This document shows, piece by piece, positions 1-10,870 of a DNA stretch of 64,000 nt. The first letter of the stretch is position 1; every line of letters begins with the position of its first letter. The position numbers and the translations under genes are program-made. Origin of the DNA: Cryptomeria japonica (taxonomy: Eukaryota; Streptophyta; Pinopsida; Cupressales; Cupressaceae); the NCBI RefSeq assembly GCF_030272615.1, contig NC_081412.1, forward strand, positions 665,738,352 through 665,802,351, given 5' to 3'. The notes under the pieces are model-generated. The model was not told the origin of the DNA, did no database searches, and was given only the letters and a program-made list of their open reading frames with translations.

Positions 1-2037
1 TTGAACTTGTTCAAGAAATCCTCAATGGTGGGAAAGGAATCAAGGGACAAAGAAACCAACTTTGTCTCAATCTGCAATGCCTGAATCTCATTGACCCTCC
101 CAAAGAGAGAATCAAACTTCAACCACATAGCCCGAGGATTGAGCAACTCATCAAGGTGAAACAGAAGATTGTCGGAGACATGCAAAGAGAGCAAACCCGT
201 GGCCTCATCCATCTTCTTCCTATGCATAAGAAGCTCATAAGGATGCTGAAATACTGGTTGAACCTCATCCAAACAAGACCACAACCCTCGTGCCCTGAGA
301 AGCCTCGTGATGCGGAGCTTCCAGGTGTGATAGTTGTGTGAAGTTAATAACTCAACTGAAGGATCTTCCATGAGAACAAAAAACTCTGCACCTACTTGTT
401 GGTTTTTTTTATTATGTGATCTTGTAGAATAGACAGAAGATGCAAAAGGGTTTGTTTGTTTTGGAGAGCTTAGATATTCTTGATTTCTGATATAAATGAC
501 AAAAAGCAAGAAAAAACACCCCCCCCCCCACAATAGAGAAACCCAAACCCTAGCACATAGTAATGAGAAGGAAGTAGTGCATAAGCAAAAAAACCTTCAA
601 ACTGATATCTCATGTACCTGGTGAAAATTATGAGAAAAAAGATCACAAATATAAATAGATCATGCTGAGAGCTTTCCAACGCCTATTCGTTTTCGAAAAA
701 CGGAGTCCGTTTGCCCATTCTACGGCCCCGGAAGTGCAAAAAAGAAGCCCGACTTTGACTGGAAAAAAGTACAATCAAATAGCAGATGCGGGAAAAAAAT
801 CCAACTCCACGACGTCTGGCTCAGAACCAGCTTTCTGACGCCTATTCGTTCTCCAAAATCCGACTCTGGATGCTCAAAATAGACCCAAAAAACCAACCCC
901 CTCTCAAAAAAGACTAGAGAGAGGAGGAGGTGGTCGGAGGGCGGCAGTGGTGGTGGCGGGCCGAGCGGACGTGGTGCGCCCCGGGTGGAGCGAAGCTGCT
1001 TGGGCGGAGATGTAGTGGTGGGGAGCTTCCGACGGAGCAGCAGCAGAGCGGAGCTGAGCCAGCGGGGAGCGGCGGCGGCGGCTACAGTGCTGGCGGCGGT
1101 GGTCGGAGGGGGCCACAGAGGGCGGCGGCGGCTGCAGTGCTGGTGGCGGTGGCCGGAGGGGGTCGCAGAGGGCGGCTGGCCGGAGGGGCCGATGGGGGCT
1201 GCAAAGGGCTGTCGGCGATGGCCTGAGTGGCAGGCGGGGACCGCAAGGCCGAACTAACAAGTCTGGTCATCGTACGACGGCCGGACTGTCAGGTCAACGG
1301 TACCGGCGTAAGACCCAAAAAAACTTTTTTTAAAAACTTTGTTTTTCACATTTTTTTGTGCCTTTGTCCCTTTTTTTGATTTTTTTGATTTTTTTTTTGT
1401 GAGTTTTTTTTTTATAAAATCAAAAATCCGACCTGCATGCCGTAAAAAGGCATTTTTTTTTTTAGAAAAAAAATCACCCAGATGCTCAGGAACCAAAATA
1501 GGTCAAATTTTATATGACTATAAGGGTTTTGGGGCCTTCTGAGCACGATGGTGAGGTCCATTCAGGCCCAAAGTGCTTAGAAAAAAGGCCTAACCCTTAG
1601 CACACAAAAAAATTTGCCTGAAACCCCGAATCTGCTTCCAATGCAAAAATTCTCAAAAACAGGAATAGGTAGCTGCAAATCTGGACTCTTATACCATATT
1701 GGAGTTGGGAAATACAACACCACAGGAGCCTGAAGATATTTTGCAAGCTGAAAAACCTATTACAAGGAGAAGCAAAGAAGTAATAATCTGAAGAACACAC
1801 AAAACACAGGAAAAATATTCTCAAAAGATGAGAGCTCCAATTCACCAAAAAATGTATTGTGAATAATAATACAATGAAAAGCAAAATTAACCTCTAATAG
1901 GTCAACAAACCCTAAAAAGGGAAAACCCTAGGCTTGCACATAATAATTAATTAATATGCACCTAATGTTAGCTTAAGTGTAAAAAGATAATAGGGAACTT
2001 AAAGAATTTATCAAGTAAAGACCCAATTACTCTAACA
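1..2037 (-). mobile_element. Copia-type LTR retroelement, 5' part (LTR, primer site, leader, start of gag), runs off the left edge
   Basis: Read on the minus strand, an LTR of about 341 bp (2,037 down to 1,697) begins TGTTAGAG. It is followed at 1,696-1,681 by TGGTATAAGAGTCCAG, which resembles the initiator-Met-tRNA primer site of Copia elements (TGGTATCAGAGC). A leader of about 1.3 kb follows. An open frame starts at the ATG at 371-369 and stays open to the window edge. It encodes a Copia gag (UBN2-type): NYHTWKLRI near residue 13, LLFHLDELL, then SLSLDSFPTIEDFLNKF at the edge. The visible part looks whole. The second LTR and target duplications lie outside the window, so age cannot be judged. 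Family and parts are well supported; the outer LTR edge is placed by comparison with a related LTR at 42,698-43,059. Confidence 0.8.
1067..1200. repeat. GC-rich ~50-bp tandem repeat inside the Copia leader
   Basis: Two adjacent copies of a roughly 50-bp unit (starting at 1,081 and 1,131 with GCTACAGTGC / GCTGCAGTGC), with a partial third, sit in a G-rich, CpG-dense patch spanning about 904-1,260. The flanks are AT-rich. Long frames on both strands here are by-products of the composition. The patch lies within the untranslated leader of the element above. Confidence 0.7.
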
Positions 2038-2560
2038 AATATGCCTTGCACTTCAACAAACATCATTAGCAGCACAGTGAACACCATTAGAGGTATAGTG
2101 AACATATTCTGAGGACAACGAACCAGTTCAAGAGATAGTGAATTCACTCAAGGTCAGTAGGCACTCCAGTATCAGCGAATTGTGTTTATATCCTTCTTGA
2201 TCAGCAGATAAGTTCATCACATCGTTATGCCCTAGCTTGGTTTCATTTGTGCATATATATTGTTGTTCTGAGTGTAAAGATACCTACAGATTATTGCTAG
2301 TAAATATTTGAGAAGTGTTGTTGGGTTTTTTACCTCCGAGAGGGAGGTTTTCCCAAGGTATTTGTGTGGCATGTGTTGATTTTGTGTTTGTCTATCTTGC
2401 ATTCTGATTTTCTATTTCTTAATGCTTATCTGATTGCTAAAAACTAACATTTGCAACCATACTATCTGAAAATTTGGCTTCTTACATAAGAACAATGCCA
2501 AAAGATAAGTTATCTACTTGGCGTTTGATTAAACACCTTCTATTAGGGGCATTTAAGCCC
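2038..2560 (+). other. No gene; possible remnant of a plus-strand Copia LTR
   Basis: The only recognisable piece is at about 2,320-2,380, where GTTGGGTTTTTTACCTCCGA followed by a GAGGGAGGTTTTCCCA block resembles the R-U5 segment of plant Copia LTRs (compare 58,518-58,550 in this window). No primer site or coding region follows. The rest is AT-rich with no pattern I can name. Confidence 0.35.
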
Positions 2561-4080
2561 GTAACATTCTAGGATATAATCCTCATCTTGCCCTCGGGGA
2601 GCTTCCCACTCCTCGCACACCGAGATATTTCTCAAGAGCATCTTGGTCCTTGACAGGCATCCCTAACTATGTGTTTATTTTCTTTTCCCATTTTGGTCAA
2701 TGGTGAAATGTTCTCAACTTTCTTCACTTAGACAAACTTAGATCCCTCTATAGCACCTTTATCCTCAAGTCTAACATATTTTCTTCAATCTAAATTGAGA
2801 CTTAGTACAAGAGTCATTTGGATGCCTATTGCGATCTCTTGTAATGTTTTTGTGCTACCAGGAGGCCTTCCCCTTATAGTCTTAACCGGTGTTTCAATCA
2901 TCTCATCCATTCTCTTTGTTTGAGAGATGGAGCATGGGATCCCTTCCATGTGATCTTCCTCCATGACCTAGCCTATCATTTCTTATAGAAGGCAATCTTG
3001 AGCCTTGAAAAAAGAACTTCTCAACAAAATTTATCATGGTTGTCCTTGTTACCTCGCGTAGTCTTGGAGAGGCCAATGAATATGGACCTAGTAAAACATT
3101 TCCGTTATTACCACCCCTCTGAGTGAAAAACTTTGTGAGTCTTTTACCTTATTTTCCAAGATAAACTTGCTCATCCTTAGGAGAACTTTGTTTTTCATTA
3201 ACACACTCCTTTCAAAAAATATCCTTGATTGCAATCTCATTACTCACACTGCAATGCTTAATCCTTAGGAGAGAATTGTGTTTCCATAATATACTCCATC
3301 CTAAAAGTATTCCTATCGTTTACAATTTCATTTCTCATAGGAAAGAATAATTCAATGGCAAGACCTTGTATGGGAGAATGACTAACATTTTCTTCTCCCT
3401 CCTTATCTATATACTTTATATTTTGGAATTATTTACCCAAGGGTCTCTCATTAGGTGTTGAAGAACAATGATTTTGTTCATGGATGTCCAAACCCTTTTG
3501 CATATTCTCTCCAAGATGATCCACACAATTCTCTTGATAAGGAAGCTCAGGAGGAACAAAAACCAATTTAGCAAAAATATCCCCACCCACCATATTCTTT
3601 TCCTCAACAATTGGTTGCTACCAAATACCATGTGTTGATTTGAGCTTAATAGATCAGGAGGTACTAGCCATGTCTTTAACTACCACACATATCCTAACCA
3701 AAAGTTTGTCCTTCATAAATTCAAAATGATGCCTCTGAAAAGATCCAAAAGAACTTTCAATCTCACCCAAAATCCTTGGGTCGAAAAATTCCAGAGGAAG
3801 AATCAGTGGAGAAAACCAAATGGGAATAAGAGGCTAACACAAGGGCAAGGAAGAAAGGGGTTTTGAAGGTTGGGCATACAATAACGTTTGTTGAAACCAC
3901 TAGAAAGGTTCCGTAAGAATATTTTCCATTGCTTCCTCATTATCAAAAACTATCACAAAGTAGTCAACAGAGAGTAGATGAAAGAAAACAAAGGCATACT
4001 GGATTTTTCAGCAATCCACTTGTCAAGTGCAGATAGAGAAGTCTCCTTACCCCAGCTGTGAAAAAATAGTGTGTTTGCTA
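2560..4080 (-). mobile_element. L1-type LINE remnant, ORF1 (DUF4283) region
   Basis: The minus strand from about 4,075 downward shows a decayed ORF1 of a plant LINE. In order: SALDKWIAEKSSMP, then DYFVIVFDNEEAMENILTEPF (the DUF4283 'ordinary residue' strand), IPIWFSPLILPLEFFDPRIL with GEIESSFGSF (DUF4283 core, typically 'VWVRLPNLPLEFWD...IGNxLG'), then a polar tail with LPYQENCVDHLGENMQKG and an acidic EEN stretch. Several in-frame stops and at least one frame change interrupt it, so it is a pseudogene. DUF4283 in plants is carried mostly by LINE ORF1 proteins, which bind RNA. The 3' half (2,560-3,400) is assigned only from continuity and is weak. Confidence 0.55.
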
Positions 4081-5195
4081 CAAGATTTTACCCGGGTAGT
4101 CAAAAGAGGGTTCAGTGACACCAACTATCGAGATCAGAAACTAGCTTTTGGAGACTAGTGTAAAATTATTTCCAATTTATCGAGACCCTCTATACCCAAT
4201 AGAGACTTTGACTACCTATTTTCATGCCCTCTATTTCGCATCTAAAATAAAAGTTGGCAAATTTACATTTTTGGTGGCAAAATCCCGTCTTCCTAAGATG
4301 CATTCTTCCCATATTCTCTTCATAAAAATTGTATTCCTATTGAAACTCACATTTTCTATAGGTGATCACCTACTCCATTCCCCTAAAAAACTTGATGTTT
4401 ACCATATTGTAAGTTCTCCTTTGACCGCTAATGAGTTTGAGGATTGGAGGGTTTACATGCATTAATCCATTGGTTGTTATGAAAAAACCATTGTGGGATA
4501 AGCGTTGATGCAATCGTTTTATCTTGCCATGTATTCTAAAGAGCCAAATTATTCCTCATTAGAATCTTGAGGAGCGATGTGGGAAACACTATTATTGAAC
4601 TTGTAGAAACCCTTATGGGAAAGAGCGCAAGAATTAATTCTCTGAAAGGTTCAAAGTGGGGCCTCCCCTTAAAAGTGTTATGTAAATGCTCTTCCTAGTG
4701 AGGGTTTTGTCATTTCTTTTTAAGCCAAGGATCATGCTATTTTCTGCCTTCCAGTGTTTCAAATCGTGTGTGGATGGTGCCCTAGTTGCGCCAAGCAAGA
4801 GACTAGCATATTAACATTCATTCAATTTTATTTCATTAATGATGTTGACTAATTGATAATCAAGGATGCAAACTTGTAATTTGGATTTATATATATGATT
4901 ATAAGACTATGGAAGTGATTATTTGAGTTTTTTTCCCTATTAAAATTCAAAACCACATCATGCAACCTAGATGTAGACTAGTTCATGTTGCACAACCTAG
5001 TCTTATTAATGCATCTTGGTTTGTGATTAGTGTGACCTAATATAGTTCTCTTTAGAATTTTGCATCTAGCAGTTTGATTCTATTGAAAAGAATAACGAGG
5101 ATTGTTATAGGATGGGAATAATACCTTTAACTTCCTTGATAATACTCAATCCCCTAAAGGATTATGGAAGTTTCAAACACATGCCAATATATATA
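4081..5195. other. No gene recognised
   Basis: AT-rich sequence. A 105-codon plus-strand frame at 4,148-4,465 matches no family I know and has no supporting splice or regulatory context, so it is not called as a gene. Confidence 0.6.
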
Positions 5196-6690
5196 AATGT
5201 TTTTTTATTATTAAAAGTAGCAAAACAAGGGTGTTGACCCTGTATTTAAATAGCCCATAGGTGGCATAAAAGAAAAGGTAGCAAAACAAGGGTTCTAGCC
5301 CTATACAAGCTCAGGTCAAGCATGTCATTAACAACAAGTCAAAAGACCACAATTAAAAGGCCTACCAAACCAACAACAACACAATAGTAGAAAGCTAGGA
5401 ACCCACCTCAAGAGTGGGGAGTGGGGAGAATCACCCACAACTCAACACGAAAGAGTTGGGGTGGGGGTAAGACTTACCTTTACACCTACAACAAGCAATA
5501 ATCCAAGCAATACTATTATTAGAAACATCATTGAAAGTAAGATCAAGCGGGGAAATCCCCTCAAAGTATCTATCAACAACTAGAGAAAACTGTTGCTACA
5601 TAACCATGCCTGGATGGAGCAAACTACTGCTGCAGGACAAGAGCAACATGAGTAAAAACCTCAAGGTTTAAGGAGGCCACACCAGTAGGATCTAGGGGGT
5701 AGTGAAGGCCACAACAACAGTAAGAGGCACAACCTCATCCTGGGCGAGGTCATCATCAACATGTGAAGAGTCATCAAAATCAAGAGCCTCGAGAGTCAGA
5801 TGATCAGCACTAGAGTCTTTCGACCAAGTAGCAACACCTTTACAGTGTGAGATAGAACAATATGAAGCTGAGTGACCAGTTGAGAAGTATCTACATTAGC
5901 AAAAGGGAACGCCCTCATAATCCAAAGATAAATGGCCTATCCCCAACCATAAGAACCACATCCCCAGGGAGAGGCATAGAGATGTCAATGTCTATTAAAA
6001 TACAAGCAAAAGTAGAATGACCCATGAAGGACATGGAATCATCAACCTTCAAGAATCGGCCAATAGAGTTGCCAATGGCCTTGTAACAAGAATCCTCCCA
6101 AAAATGAAGAGGAAGATTGGGAAGGCAAACCCACATAGGATGCACATTGAATGGTCCAGTAAGAGGGTTAAAAGAAGTTATCTAGGGTTTGACGGAGACA
6201 GAGTTAACTCTCCAAACCCACAGCTTGCCTAGCACCAAGTCACAATCATCAGAAGAAGATGAGGCAATGAAAAAACCCTTAGCAAAAGAGAAAACCTAAA
6301 TGTTACTAACGACCAAAGGCTTCCAAGAATCACTCACCCAATGATGTAGATTAGGGAGAGAAGGCCAGAACCCAACAAATCTACACACCAACCCATAGTG
6401 TTGGTAGAAAGCAACATTTTCAACCACATCTTAGCCACAAACCACAAAAAGGGAGGTATTGGCACAAGGAAGAGGGCAAGATTTTCCCTTGGGAGGATAA
6501 GAAGCATCAAATCTAGCAACATGGGCAAATCTCTAGCAACCAGCAGTAGAAAAAGGTCCAAGAGGGACTCTAGCACCTATTCCATTTCTAGCAGCTGGAT
6601 GCAGAAGCATCACTGTCCACCAAAATCACAAGTGATGTAGAGGAATCAAGCCCAAGCCCAAACCCAAACCCAACCGAAAAGGGCACCCAG
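5196..6690 (-). mobile_element. LINE-derived element: ORF1 (DUF4283 and zinc-knuckle remnant) followed directly by a 3' tail
   Basis: On the minus strand, a DUF4283 protein is readable from about 6,400 to 5,800. It shows RFVGFWPSLPNLHHWVSD, FSFAKGFFIA, VHPMWVCLPNLPLHFWED (6,145 downward), YKAIGNSIGRFLKVDDS, and a Cys/His-containing stretch resembling the following zinc knuckle near 5,860-5,910. The open stretch 6,145-5,915 is the best preserved; a TAG lies in frame a short way upstream of it, and other frame breaks are present. After an acidic linker the sequence passes into a GT-rich 3' region. It ends near 5,196 with AATAATAAAAAAA on the minus strand, a poly(A)-like tail. No reverse transcriptase lies between ORF1 and the tail. 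Either ORF2 was deleted or this was an ORF1-only non-autonomous element. ORF1 identity is well supported; the 5' edge is approximate. Confidence 0.7.
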
Positions 6691-7379
6691 GCAGAGACGA
6701 AGCAAGCCAAAGACTATTGGGGGAGTAGGAATATCTTTCAAAGCGAACACTATGGGAGCAGACACTACGAGAGCCATTACAATTCTTTGAACAATAATGT
6801 TAATGCAACTAACATAAATATTATGATTGATTACAACAAAACAAATTTCAAATGTGAATGCTTGACATGAAAAAATTATGCTCCTAACAACCTAAGTGGT
6901 TTCTATAAACTAATTCATAGATGCTCAACTTGATATTTTTGGCACAAGGCTAACAAGATAACAATTTTTTAGGTATGAAAATGGAACCAAGTCGAACTAA
7001 GACCAAGATCTACTTTTACACCAACATTGGAATACGAAATCACCTAAAGAAGGGATCATGTTTGACTAACTCTTGTAGAAGAGAGCCAAATGATACTTCT
7101 AGGGTTTATATTCCTTTGTTACTTTAGAAAGTGAATGAACTATGAAAATAGATTAAGGTAATATAGAACTATGACTAAAGTATGAAGAAAATGAACACTT
7201 AGGTTGTTGTAATTGACTAATGAAGACACAAAAATGTTGTAAAATTTTCAAAAATGGAGGGGAAGTCTAATTGTGCACTGATAATTGAAATTTGATTGTG
7301 CACTATAGGTTTGGGACACTCAAAATGTCCTAGTCTTGTGAGTATAAGCCACTATCTAGAAATCTGCACCCTAAGACAA
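6691..7379. other. No gene recognised
   Basis: AT-rich intergenic sequence with no frame, repeat or terminal structure I can support. Confidence 0.6.
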
Positions 7380-7670
7380 TCTAAGAATTGCTTGTCAAAC
7401 CTGGTGAAAAACATAGAGAACAGGGGTGCCCCAAGTGCCTTGATCTAGACAAGGGCACCCCAAGCGCCCTAGTCCCAAGAAATCAAGTCCAAGCTTTAGG
7501 AATAGGCATGTACCAGTCTCCTAATGCTGCTCTAGACTTCTTGGCTCTGTCAAGTACCTATAGCTACCCTTGCAAGATAGAAAATGGTGAAGTGGTGGCT
7601 ATATAAGGGTTTGCCTTAGTCAACGCTCGGTTTTGGTGATTTCTACCTCCATAAAATATTAAAATTGGAA
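7380..7670 (-). mobile_element. Old LTR fragment related to the solo LTR at 34,659-36,283
   Basis: Read on the minus strand, the order of blocks matches the solo LTR: GAGGTAGAAATCACC, TTGACTAAGGCAAACCC, a TATATAG block, then two GC-rich blocks with GGGCGCTTGGGG and AGGCACTTGGGGC, which correspond to the doubled GGGCGCTGGGCGCCC of the solo LTR. No coding part is attached. The fragment is strongly diverged, so it is an old insertion. Confidence 0.55.
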
Positions 7671-10571
7671 TAATGTATGTGCTCTTGAATCTTAAGTGTG
7701 TCTTAAGATTACTATGAGCTAAATTGTCTAATATGCAAACTAGAGTCCTACTCAAGTGTGTTAGAGAAAAACCCTAAATGATAATGATTGAATTGAAATA
7801 ATTTAATTCACATAGTTAGAATGTAGATATGAAGCAATAATGTAAATAAATATGATGTAGATTGGAAGCTCAATGGTAAAAACATAAGAACAAGATGAAA
7901 TCATACCAAATCCCCTAGGAAGAGGTACAAGTCAATCATTAGTCGGTGACTCCCTATCATCCTCCAATGTCTCTTGAAGCTTCCATGGTTAAATGAATGT
8001 TGATGAAAAATTGATTGATGTGCATAGCTGAAACTCCTTTAAAGCAACACTTTCACTTCATTAAAAAACCTTCAATTGCATAATTGTTACTCTCCAAAGA
8101 TGCCAAAAGATTATCATAAATGAGGAAGTGAATTGTCTTATATATGAAACTCTTGGATTGAATTTGATGAAAAGCCAATTTAAGTTTGTTATTTATTCAC
8201 ACAGAGCGGGATTTGGAATTGATTAGGACAGCCAAATTATCCTTTTAATATTTGGAGAAAAATTCTCGAGAATGAGGGGAGTCAGTCATCCTAGTCTTGA
8301 CAACTTTTTCCTAAATTTCTAAGGATACAAGATAACAAGGTTCTAATGCTAATTCTAGCCCGATGGCTCAAACCATGATATATATGGAATGTGTTTTGAA
8401 AGTTGCAATTGGAATAAGATTAAGGATAAATCAAGATAAAATAAAATAAAGGGCACACCTAGGATAAAGGACCCAATTTATAGAATGTGATGTGATTTGA
8501 ATTAATACAAGACTCAAATTTAAATGATTAATCAAATGCATATAGAAGTCCTATAATGCATAGTATAATAAAACATACTAAAATGAGTCTAACTAAGCGT
8601 GGAATTGGACACCCTCACTAAAGGTGTACAATTTATGACACTACACCAATTATATTTTAGAAATAATTGTTAGTGGTTTAAAATTTAAAATAGGTACACT
8701 TTGCAATATTGTGTTTTCTAGGCCAAGGACTAGGTAAGTCTTATGGCCTAATCCAAATGGGAAAGTTTTACGAATATGGATTGTTATTAGATAAAATGTT
8801 TTTTACTAAAATTGAATAGTAGAATCATAGGTGAAAAACTAGCTACTATTCCGGAGGGTCTTAATTGAATGCAAAGAATAAGCATCTACATCTAAGAAAT
8901 GGTGTAAAGTGATGTTGCAAAAGTGCAAGGTATGATCTTTTATAGCTTAAATAGCTTGTTTACCTCACTCTATTGAGCATGTAAATTTACATAAGTAAAA
9001 TGTGGAAGAAAAATGAAACTAATAATGACAAAACGTTTTTTTTTAGATTTCATACTTAAGTATGCATGATTTAATGTGTACACGTATTTGTCTCTAGCAC
9101 AAAGAAAACATCTATTCAACTTGTCATACTATCCAAAGAAAGCACCCATCTTTAAATTATTACACAAATTAAGAATATAATTAGCAATAATTTATGGTCC
9201 CTTAAATCATGTTTACTATAAAGGATCTCCTACAAATCAAGGAGCAAATATAAACATAGCTAAAATATAATCTAGAATCTATGGATGATACTTAAAGAGT
9301 GAGGATGAAATAAAATTACTAGAGTGAACATCTAGATATTCTTTACTTATGTGTGAGATTCCCTTGATGTTGTTTCAGTAAAAAACTATTGACATATATG
9401 ATTTGCAAAAGATATGATACATTAAATATCAAGTGGCATGATCAAGTGAACAAACTAAAAGATGTGAACTAATACATGTAGTTAATAAGTTTTTTTTTGG
9501 ATTCAATTATGTTTACAAAAAAGTAAGTTTAAATCACACTCAACATCCATTTTCTTCATCTTAATGATGGATCATTATTTTTAATCTAAATTTGATACAA
9601 AAGAAATCTAACATCCACTTTTAATCATTTTCATGGATTGTTAACAAATGGAAACACCTCTTCAAAAATAATAATATAAAAATAATAAAACCAAGGGGTA
9701 CTGATTCAAGAGATGGGGGCCAAAGGTGTGTTATAAATTTCATTACCTTTCATGTGTTTTAAATTGGAAATGAAATCAAGATCTATAACATAATCATGAT
9801 TACAATGAAGGATGCTCTTTAATTGTCTCATGATGAAGAAAAGTATGGTGTAAAGGTCAAAAATTCAATGTTATCTTTAGAGGTTAGAACTATATTCTTG
9901 CATTATGCCCCCTACTTTATAAACTTGCTTTTGATTTTTTTAACAAATATGAGCATTCAAACAAGGATGCCTAGCCAATGATATACCCTTAGCAATTTTT
10001 GGCTCAAATTTGTTCTTTTGAGGCACCATCACTAAATTATAAAATTGCTTGGATCTATAAAGATTCATGACACTATCAATTCATGTTCCAATGTTGTTGG
10101 TTTACATATATAATGGTTTACATCGCCCACTTAGATCAAATTGATAACTTGAAAAAAAGGGTATGGTTTAAGATATGTTTTAATGTTTTAATGTTGATTC
10201 CTTTCAATCACATTAGACATTCCCATGGCAATCAAAAAAGAAAAAAAGATTTTTAAAAAACACCTTGAGATACTAAAATAAGCATCTAGATTTATACATT
10301 ACTATCACTAGAGGTGAAGAAATAAGCTATTGTTATAAAAGATGTACTCTCTTGGTTTTAGGTCAATAATATTGGCATTAGGGTCTTCAATGTTGTTCAC
10401 ATTCTTTCTAGGATCATTTGTGTTAAAAAACACCTTCCTAATCTTTCTAGGATAAGATGAGGTGATAAAAGTGTGATAACATAGGTCATCATCTAAAAAT
10501 TTAATCTCATGAGTTATACATATTCAAAACTAGCTTTTGTATGTTAAGGAGGCTATCAACAAATAACCCTT
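7671..10571. other. No gene recognised
   Basis: About 2.9 kb of AT-rich sequence. I see no frame, splice structure, tRNA or terminal repeats that I can support. Confidence 0.6.
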
Positions 10572-10587
10572 GCATTTGTTGAGACAT

Positions 10588-10670
10588 GGACCAGCTAGGA
10601 CTCGGACCTAGGATCTTCCATGCGCTGCTAGAGTGCTCTACCATAGAACTACTAGCCCCTCTTGGACCAG
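10588..10670 (-). repeat. tRNA-like sequence in the second terminal repeat
   Basis: The minus strand contains GGGCTAGTAGTTCTATGG, overlapping an A-box-like TATGGTAGAGCAC (10,645-10,633), and a B-box-like GGTCCGAGTCC with the same CTAGG/CCTAG T stem. It ends GCTGGTCC. About 40 nt more than in the first repeat precede the A box. Both copies share the 3' half almost exactly, so they descend from one tRNA-like module. Confidence 0.65.
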
Positions 10671-10774
10671 TCCATCGCCGGTCCGCATGTGACTTATTTC
10701 CAACACCAACACCCCCCTTAAGCCACACCTCTCGTGTGCTTGGGGCTCCTAGCCTGGACCTGGCTTTGATACAT

Positions 10775-10838
10775 GGACCAGCTAGGACTCGAACCTAGGA
10801 CCTTCCATACGCTTTTGAAGCGCTCTACCAATCGGTCC
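10775..10838 (-). repeat. tRNA-like sequence in the first terminal repeat
   Basis: The minus strand starts GGACCG and ends GCTGGTCC, which pair as an acceptor-like stem. It carries an A-box-like TTGGTAGAGCGC and a perfect B box GGTTCGAGTCC within a T arm (CTAGG / TTCGAGT / CCTAG). It is only 64 nt and has a short D-arm side, so it is not called as a functional tRNA gene. It could act as an internal RNA polymerase III promoter. Confidence 0.7.
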
Positions 10839-10870
10839 GGGTGTGGCTTATTTCCAACACCAAAAACATT

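Larger units (their letters stand above)
10577..10865 (-). mobile_element. TRIM-like miniature LTR element with tRNA-like terminal repeats
   Basis: On the minus strand a 289-bp unit has two direct terminal repeats. The first is 10,865-10,771 (about 95 bp) and the second is 10,711-10,577 (135 bp). Both contain GTGTTGGAAATAAG near their start and CCTAGCTGGTCCATGT near their end. The second ends CTCAACA, mirroring the initial TGTTG. Between them lie only about 59 bp: a Copia-like primer-site match (TATCAAAGCCAGG) just inside the first repeat and a purine tract TTAAGGGGGG just before the second. Near-identical 5-bp flanks (plus strand ACATT at 10,866-10,870 and GCATT at 10,572-10,576) look like a target duplication. 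It has no coding capacity, as expected for TRIMs. The alternative is two neighbouring tRNA-derived SINEs, but the ends, primer site and purine tract favour an LTR element. Confidence 0.65.

Noticed and set aside
904-1260. Overlapping frames of 60-118 codons on both strands
   Set aside because: They are Pro/Ala/Ser- or Gly/Arg-rich by-products of a GC-rich tandem repeat in an LTR-element leader; no domain or start context.
5400-5480. Hairpin or regulatory element from GTGGGGAGTGGGGAG-type repeats
   Set aside because: Lies in the degenerate 3' region of a LINE remnant; simple purine-rich sequence explains it.
10775-10838. A functional tRNA gene
   Set aside because: Too short (64 nt), with a poor D-arm side and repeated in a neighbouring copy inside an LTR-like structure; better explained as a tRNA-like module of a mobile element.
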